50,885 bases of DNA from Alteromonadaceae bacterium (lineage in GTDB: Bacteria > Pseudomonadota > Gammaproteobacteria > Enterobacterales > Alteromonadaceae). The translations under genes and the position numbers were made by a program. This document shows, one piece after another, positions 45,933-50,885 of the stretch. How positions within the stretch are numbered: position 1 is the first letter of the stretch; every line of letters begins with the position of its first letter. Below the pieces are notes generated by a model that was given only the letters and a program-made list of their open reading frames with translations, ran no database searches and was not told the origin of the DNA. The stretch covers positions 1 to 50,885 of the forward strand of contig JALZUE010000108.1 of the NCBI GenBank assembly GCA_023301705.1, written 5' to 3'.

Positions 45933-45995
45933 ATGATCATTATGAAAGTAATACGTTGGCGTATTCGATGGCAATTATTCTCAGAACAAGAATAA
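45933..45995 (+). CDS. possible 20-codon frame with two Trp codons before trpE
   Basis: MIIMKVIRWRIRWQLFSEQE, between the attenuator and trpE. It has two TGG codons and is basic and amphipathic, but no good Shine-Dalgarno precedes either ATG. It may be chance. A small hairpin, AATTAAC/GTTAATT (46003-46026), lies between it and the trpE ribosome site. Confidence 0.25.
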   Translation: MIIMKVIRWRIRWQLFSEQE

Positions 45996-46062
45996 AAAAC
46001 TCAATTAACCAATTTTTATGTTAATTAACGTCGAATAAGAAAAAACAACAGGACAATATTAA

Positions 46063-47655
46063 ATGCAACAAACCAACACAAGTGTAGGCGCTGTTAATAC
46101 ACTTTCGCATATCGCTCATTATCAAGCAGATCCCTTAGCTGTTTATCAATATTTATGCGCCAATACTAATAACAGTATATTGTTAGAGTCAGCTGAAATA
46201 GACAAAAAGCATAAGCTTAAAAGTTTATTATTAACCGACACGGCAGTAAAAATTGTCTGTAATGGCCAAAAAGTCACCTTAACGGCATTAACATTAAATG
46301 GCCAAGCCGCATTAACATTTGCAGCACAAGCTCTAGAAAACATTGCAACGGTTAACCAAAGTGACAATACGCTAACCGTGTTATTTTCAGAGCCAGATGC
46401 TCAACTAGATGAAATGTCACGCTTGAAATCAGTGAATGCCTTTCAAGTACTGCGTTTATTTAATGATTTAACCAATACAAACAACCACCCTTTTGCTGTT
46501 TTTTTAGGCGGTGTATTTGCCTTTGATATGATGTCAACATGTGAAGTATTGCCAGAAGTTGTAGACGGCGAAAACACGTGTCCAGATTATGTTTATTACC
46601 TAGCAGAAACATTGGTTGTCATTGATCATGAAAATGAAACCAGTGAAGTCATTGGCAATATTTTTTCTGGCCCAGATCAAGCCCAATGTTTAAAGCAAAT
46701 TAACAACCGCATTGCGAACATTAAAAATGCACTAGCCAGTGATGTTTCATTCATGCTTGACACAAAAGCAGTAGCGGCGGTTTCATCAGAAGTGACTGCT
46801 GATATATCTGATGAAAAGTTTTGCACGATTGTAGATGATTTAAAAGAGCATATTCGCGCAGGTAACATATTTCAAGTAGTACCATCTCGTACCTTTAGCT
46901 TAGCCTGCCCTGCACCATTAGCGGCGTATCAGGCCTTAAAAGTATCAAACCCAAGCCCGTACATGTTTTACCTACACGATGATGACTTTGTTATGTTTGG
47001 CGCCTCACCAGAGTCGGCCTTAAAATACCAAACATCTAATCGCCAAGTAGAAATTTACCCAATAGCTGGTACTCGTAAGCGTGGGTTTACACCTGACGGG
47101 CGCTTTTCTCTAGATCTAGATAGCCGAATAGAACTTGAACTTCGACAAGACAAAAAAGAAATGGCCGAGCACATTATGCTGGTAGATCTTGCTCGTAATG
47201 ATATTGCTCGTGTAAGTGAACCAGGATCTCGTTATGTCGCAGATTTATTAAAAGTTGACCGCTACTCTCATGTAATGCATTTAGTGTCGCGGGTATGCGG
47301 CACACTTTCTCATGATTTAGATGCTTTACATGCCTATCAAGCATGTATGAATATGGGCACATTATCTGGTGCTCCGAAAGTAAAAGCCACAGAGCTGATT
47401 CGTGCTGTTGAACAAAAGCGTAGAGGTAGTTATGGTGGCGCGGTAGGTTATATTACTGGAAATGGTGAAATGGATACCTGTATTGTTATTCGTTCGGCGT
47501 TTGTTAAAGATGGTATTGCTCAGGTACAAGCAGGTGCTGGTGTCGTTTACGACTCTGTACCACAAGCTGAAACTGATGAGACTCGTCAAAAAGCACAGGC
47601 AGTTATTAGTGCTATCACCAAAGTATCAAATGATGCTAAACAAGCCAGCCACTAG
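46063..47655 (+). CDS. trpE: anthranilate synthase component I
   Basis: Converts chorismate and ammonia (from TrpG) to anthranilate. The 530-residue protein has the N-terminal LLES element (40-43) that binds tryptophan for feedback inhibition, and the chorismate-binding core with IFQVVPSR, PIAGTRKRG, DLARNDIARV and GTLSGAPKVKA. The length is normal. AGGA lies about 10 nt before ATG 46063. It is the first structural gene of the attenuated trp operon; trpG follows after 11 bp. Confidence 0.97.
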   Translation: MQQTNTSVGAVNTLSHIAHYQADPLAVYQYLCANTNNSILLESAEIDKKHKLKSLLLTDTAVKIVCNGQKVTLTALTLNGQAALTFAAQALENIATVNQSDNTLTVLFSEPDAQLDEMSRLKSVNAFQVLRLFNDLTNTNNHPFAVFLGGVFAFDMMSTCEVLPEVVDGENTCPDYVYYLAETLVVIDHENETSEVIGNIFSGPDQAQCLKQINNRIANIKNALASDVSFMLDTKAVAAVSSEVTADISDEKFCTIVDDLKEHIRAGNIFQVVPSRTFSLACPAPLAAYQALKVSNPSPYMFYLHDDDFVMFGASPESALKYQTSNRQVEIYPIAGTRKRGFTPDGRFSLDLDSRIELELRQDKKEMAEHIMLVDLARNDIARVSEPGSRYVADLLKVDRYSHVMHLVSRVCGTLSHDLDALHAYQACMNMGTLSGAPKVKATELIRAVEQKRRGSYGGAVGYITGNGEMDTCIVIRSAFVKDGIAQVQAGAGVVYDSVPQAETDETRQKAQAVISAITKVSNDAKQASH

Positions 47656-47666
47656 GAGCTAATAGA

Positions 47667-48281
47667 ATGAATAAACCTAAAATTTTCATGTTAGATAACC
47701 TAGATTCATTTACTTATAATTTAGTTGATGAATTTTACAACTTAGGCTTTGAACTGGTCATTTATCGTAATACGTTATCAGCTGACTTTATTTATCAACA
47801 AATAGAAGCCCATCAAGGTGACGTACTTATTGTTCTATCACCGGGGCCAGGCAACCCAAGTGAAGCCGGTTGTTTAATGGCTTTGCTTGAAAAAAATGCA
47901 AGTAAGTACCCTGTGTTAGGCATTTGTTTAGGTCATCAAGCATTAGTACAATACTATGGCGGTGTTATTGATAGAGCACCCGAAATTGTTCACGGTAAGT
48001 CATCTAATATTACACATTCAAATACAGGCGCATTTGCTAATATCACTAACCCTTTACCGGTTGCTCGATATCACTCTTTAGTGGCTGCAACGATGCCTGA
48101 ATGCTTAACCTGTATTGCGCAAGTTAATGATTTACCAATGGCGATTGAACACACTTTAGATGCTGCGTTAGGGTTTCAATTTCATCCTGAATCAATTTTA
48201 ACCACTTATGGCAGTGACTTATTAGCACAAAGCATTGAACATTTATTAACGCTACAAAATACCAAAATAGTGAGCTTATAA
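47667..48281 (+). CDS. trpG: anthranilate synthase component II (glutamine amidotransferase)
   Basis: Releases ammonia from glutamine and passes it to TrpE. The 204-residue class I amidotransferase has the nucleophile Cys87 in LGICLGHQA and the His-Glu pair in FQFHPES. Unlike E. coli, it is not fused to TrpD: the stop lies 3 bp before trpD. AGGAG precedes ATG 47667. Confidence 0.97.
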   Translation: MNKPKIFMLDNLDSFTYNLVDEFYNLGFELVIYRNTLSADFIYQQIEAHQGDVLIVLSPGPGNPSEAGCLMALLEKNASKYPVLGICLGHQALVQYYGGVIDRAPEIVHGKSSNITHSNTGAFANITNPLPVARYHSLVAATMPECLTCIAQVNDLPMAIEHTLDAALGFQFHPESILTTYGSDLLAQSIEHLLTLQNTKIVSL

Positions 48282-48284
48282 ATT

Positions 48285-49292
48285 ATGGATAATACGCTTG
48301 AATTATTAGTTAACGGCCAATCGCTTTCACAAGCAAAATCGCAAGATTTTTTTACAAAAGTCATGTCAGGTGACATACCAGAAGCACTCCTTGGCAGTGT
48401 ATTAACCGCGTTAAAAATAAAAGGTGAAACCCCCGAAGAAATTGCGGGCGCCGCTATTGCAGTGCGTGATTTTGCCACTGAATTTCCTACACAACCTTAT
48501 AATGTTGCAGATTGCGTAGGCACCGGTGGTGATGGTGCAAATACGATTAACATTTCAACCACGTCAGCTATATTGGCCGCAGCGTGCGGATTAAAAATTG
48601 CGAAACATGGTAACCGAAGTGTTTCTTCTATGTCAGGCTCTGCAGATTTACTAGAAGCATTTGGCGTGAACTTAACCATGTCACCAGAAACAGCAAGCCA
48701 GTGTATCGAACAAGCGAATATATGTTTTTTATTCGCGCCAGCGTATCACCCAGGTTTTAAATATGCAGGCCCTGTTCGTAAAGCAATGGGCATAAGAACA
48801 TTATTCAATACTTTAGGGCCTTTAGTGAACCCAGCAGCGCCTAGTATTATGCTACTTGGCGTTTATACACCAGCACTACTAACAACGATTGCACAAAGCA
48901 TTTTATTGACTGGTGTTGAGCGTGCCTTTGTTGCTCATGGTAGTGGATTAGATGAAATAGCTATACATGGTGATACTAAAGTCATTGAGTTACGTAATGG
49001 TAAATTAATTGAACGTACTATAGCACCTGAAGACTTCGGTCTAAAGCGCTATGCCCTTGAAGATATTAAAGGTGGCACTCCGCAAGAAAATGCCGAGTTT
49101 AGCCAAGCTATTTTAGCCGGTAACGGTTTACCTGCACATAACGCCGCAGTCATTATTAATACTGCTGCGTTACTCTATTTACATGGCAAAGCGGATTCAT
49201 TAAAAACCGCTGCTGATATAGCCAAAAACACATTGGCTTCAGGCAAAGCCTTACAGACATTAAATACATTAGTTGAGGTTTCAAATGGCTAA
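48285..49292 (+). CDS. trpD: anthranilate phosphoribosyltransferase
   Basis: Transfers the phosphoribosyl group of PRPP to anthranilate. The 335-residue protein has the PRPP loop CVGTGGDGANTINIST (GTGGDG at 79-84), KHGNRSVSS and the FNTLGPLVNPA segment. It starts 3 bp after trpG, with only a GAG within the trpG end as a ribosome site, so coupled translation is likely. It overlaps trpCF by 8 bases. Confidence 0.97.
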   Translation: MDNTLELLVNGQSLSQAKSQDFFTKVMSGDIPEALLGSVLTALKIKGETPEEIAGAAIAVRDFATEFPTQPYNVADCVGTGGDGANTINISTTSAILAAACGLKIAKHGNRSVSSMSGSADLLEAFGVNLTMSPETASQCIEQANICFLFAPAYHPGFKYAGPVRKAMGIRTLFNTLGPLVNPAAPSIMLLGVYTPALLTTIAQSILLTGVERAFVAHGSGLDEIAIHGDTKVIELRNGKLIERTIAPEDFGLKRYALEDIKGGTPQENAEFSQAILAGNGLPAHNAAVIINTAALLYLHGKADSLKTAADIAKNTLASGKALQTLNTLVEVSNG

Positions 49293-50661
49293 TATTTTAG
49301 AACAAATTGTCATTGATAAGCGTGTGGTTATCGAAGAAATGAAAGTTTCTTTTCCACTTGAAAGCTTTATTAATGACCTAGCGCCTACAACAAAAGATAT
49401 GTACGGCGCTTTATCAAAAGAAAATGCTGGTTTTATTTTAGAATGCAAAAAAGCTTCGCCTTCTAAAGGGTTAATTCGCGAAGATTTTGACGTAAAAGCT
49501 ATCTGTCAAATATACGATAAATATGCCGCTGCTATTTCTGTATTAACTGATGAAAAGTATTTTCAAGGCAAATATGAATATTTAAAAACAGTCACCGATA
49601 CTGTTACATGCCCTGTGTTAAATAAAGACTTTTTCTTTGATACCTATCAAGTACATTTAGCACGATACTATGGTGCTGACGCTATTTTATTAATGTTAAG
49701 TGTGTTGAGTGACGATGAATACAATGAATTAGCCGCAGTCGCTAAATCATATAACATGGCAATACTAACCGAAATATCTAACCATGCAGAAATGGAACGT
49801 GCAATTGCATTGAATTCAAAGTTAATTGGTATTAATAACCGTAACTTACGTGATCTATCAACTGACATTAATCGTACATTTGACTTCACACCACATATCC
49901 CTAACGATCGTATTGTGTTATCTGAATCAGGTATTTATACCAATGATGAAGTTCGTTACTTAGCGCCTGCTGTTGATGGCTTTTTAGTGGGTAGTTCAGT
50001 GATGGCTGAAGATGATATTGATTTAGCTTGTCGACAGCTTATTTTTGGTAATCAGAAAGTGTGTGGTTTAACAGCTCCTGAATATGCTCAAGCGGCTGTT
50101 GATGCTGGCGCAGTATATGGCGGCTTAATATTTGCTGAAAAATCACCAAGAGCGATTAACGAAGCGCAAGCTAAAACGATTATAGAACAAGTGCCATCAT
50201 TACAATATGTTGGTGTGTTTGTAGATCATGATTTAACGCATATTGTTAGTTTGGCAACTAGCTTACGCTTAACTGCTGTTCAGCTTCACGGACATGAAAG
50301 TAATGAGTATATTACACAACTCACTAGCCAATTGCCTGAACATTGCCAAATATGGAAAGCTCACCCTGTAACGGATGAAGTACCAACGCTTAATAGACAT
50401 TTACCTCATCAAGTATTAGATGGTAAAAATGCCGGCAGTGGTCAAGCATTTGATTGGCAAACGTTATCTCGTTCATCTCAAGATTTGTCATCATGCTTAC
50501 TAGCTGGTGGACTATCAAGCAGTAATATTACACAAGCACTTGAGCAATTAACATCATTACCGTTATTTGGTTTAGATGTTAACTCAGGTGTTGAAACAAG
50601 CCCTGGTATTAAATGCCCAGTAAAGCTTAAAGAAGTATTTGGCCACATTCGCCACTACTAA
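49285..50661 (+). CDS. trpCF: bifunctional indole-3-glycerol-phosphate synthase / phosphoribosylanthranilate isomerase
   Basis: A fused 458-residue enzyme with two TIM barrels that does two consecutive steps of the pathway. The synthase domain (about 1-253) shows ILECKKASPSKG, LNKDFF, IGINNRNLRDL and SESGIY; the isomerase domain (about 255-458) starts with KVCGLTAPEYA and has AVQLHG and GLDVNSGVETSPG. The frame extends to 49273, but ATG 49285 with GAGG 8 nt upstream is chosen; it overlaps the trpD end by 8 bases. The fusion matches E. coli and most gammaproteobacteria. Confidence 0.97.
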   Translation: MANILEQIVIDKRVVIEEMKVSFPLESFINDLAPTTKDMYGALSKENAGFILECKKASPSKGLIREDFDVKAICQIYDKYAAAISVLTDEKYFQGKYEYLKTVTDTVTCPVLNKDFFFDTYQVHLARYYGADAILLMLSVLSDDEYNELAAVAKSYNMAILTEISNHAEMERAIALNSKLIGINNRNLRDLSTDINRTFDFTPHIPNDRIVLSESGIYTNDEVRYLAPAVDGFLVGSSVMAEDDIDLACRQLIFGNQKVCGLTAPEYAQAAVDAGAVYGGLIFAEKSPRAINEAQAKTIIEQVPSLQYVGVFVDHDLTHIVSLATSLRLTAVQLHGHESNEYITQLTSQLPEHCQIWKAHPVTDEVPTLNRHLPHQVLDGKNAGSGQAFDWQTLSRSSQDLSSCLLAGGLSSSNITQALEQLTSLPLFGLDVNSGVETSPGIKCPVKLKEVFGHIRHY

Positions 50662-50729
50662 TAAAATTAATTTTATCGCATTAGTACATTGCCCAAGGCA
50701 GTTGTACTAATTGCCACAACGGAACAATT

Positions 50730-50885
50730 ATGACAACCATAAAAAAAACGTTAAGCCCTTACTTTGGTGAGTTTGGTGGCATGTATGTCAGTGAATTACT
50801 GGTTCCTGCTCTTGAGCAACTTGAGCAAGCATTTATTACATCGCAAGAAGATCCTGAGTTTATAGCTGAATTTAATGATTTATTA
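50730..50885 (+). CDS. trpB: tryptophan synthase beta chain, 5-prime part only
   Basis: The first 52 codons are present; the window ends inside the gene. The start [20 protein letters not shown], with the conserved [18 protein letters not shown] region, is typical of TrpB, which makes tryptophan from indole and serine with PLP. GGA lies 7 nt before ATG 50730, 68 bp past trpCF. trpA is expected beyond the right edge. Confidence 0.96.
   Translation, partial: MTTIKKTLSPYFGEFGGMYVSELLVPALEQLEQAFITSQEDPEFIAEFNDLL

Noticed and set aside
1-50885. CRISPR arrays, insertion sequences, prophage or toxin-antitoxin modules
   Set aside because: I found no regularly spaced repeats, transposase or integrase motifs, terminal inverted repeats, or small paired genes of that kind; inverted repeats seen are single intergenic hairpins.

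Overview
The window is about 50.9 kb of AT-rich (roughly 36-38% GC by eye), densely coded chromosome from a gammaproteobacterium. The best fit is a marine member of Alteromonadales close to Colwellia or Thalassotalea. This rests on gene content and order: divergent rnm-yciO-rluB beside a trp operon with a trpL attenuator, separate trpG and trpD with fused trpCF, ycgN-mltB-ycgL-rnd, ybbAP opposite tesA, prc next to proQ, a 180-kDa-type NAD-glutamate dehydrogenase, and pntAB. I see no insertion sequence, prophage, CRISPR array, tRNA or rRNA body. It reads as core chromosome with one accessory-looking envelope operon and one isolated accessory-looking gene.

Layout. At 1-120 a minus-strand promoter with the architecture of a ribosomal RNA P1 promoter fires out of the left edge, so an rrn operon probably lies just outside. 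At 251-2904 a leftward set encodes a NatAB-like ABC exporter and GmhB. AsnB (rightward) has its own terminator and is followed by the leftward pyrD and giant NAD-GDH genes. At 11.2-18.1 kb is a four-gene leftward operon: a DUF1302 outer-membrane protein, a DUF1329 periplasmic protein, a YCF48-type beta-propeller and an MMPL/RND inner-membrane pump. It spans all envelope layers and is the best candidate here for an incompletely described system, probably for lipid or other hydrophobic cargo. At 18.4-24.5 kb are DUF2835, pepN, prc, proQ and an unrecognised acidic 93-residue gene. At 24.8-25.7 kb two small rightward genes encode a YciI-like and an LprI-like protein.

From 25.7 to 32.5 kb: a PerM-like AI-2E family protein, the YbbP-YbbA ABC complex with divergent TesA (the ybbA and tesA start codons overlap by two bases), and a CPA2 antiporter with a truncated regulatory module. 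From 32.6 to 45.6 kb everything is leftward: RhlE-type helicase, a tandem GSCFA-SGNH protein, pntAB, a 773-bp gene-free stretch with several inverted repeats, then ycgN, mltB, ycgL, rnd, rluB, yciO and rnm. From 45.6 kb to the right edge is the rightward trp operon: trpL with three consecutive Trp codons, a complete attenuator, trpE, trpG, trpD, trpCF and the first 52 codons of trpB.

Several genes use non-ATG starts supported by Shine-Dalgarno placement (pyrD TTG, perM-like TTG, rnd TTG, yciO GTG), and some starts are shorter than the longest reading frame (gdh, ybbA, mltB, rnm, trpCF). All family calls are made by reading the sequence; no database search was run.
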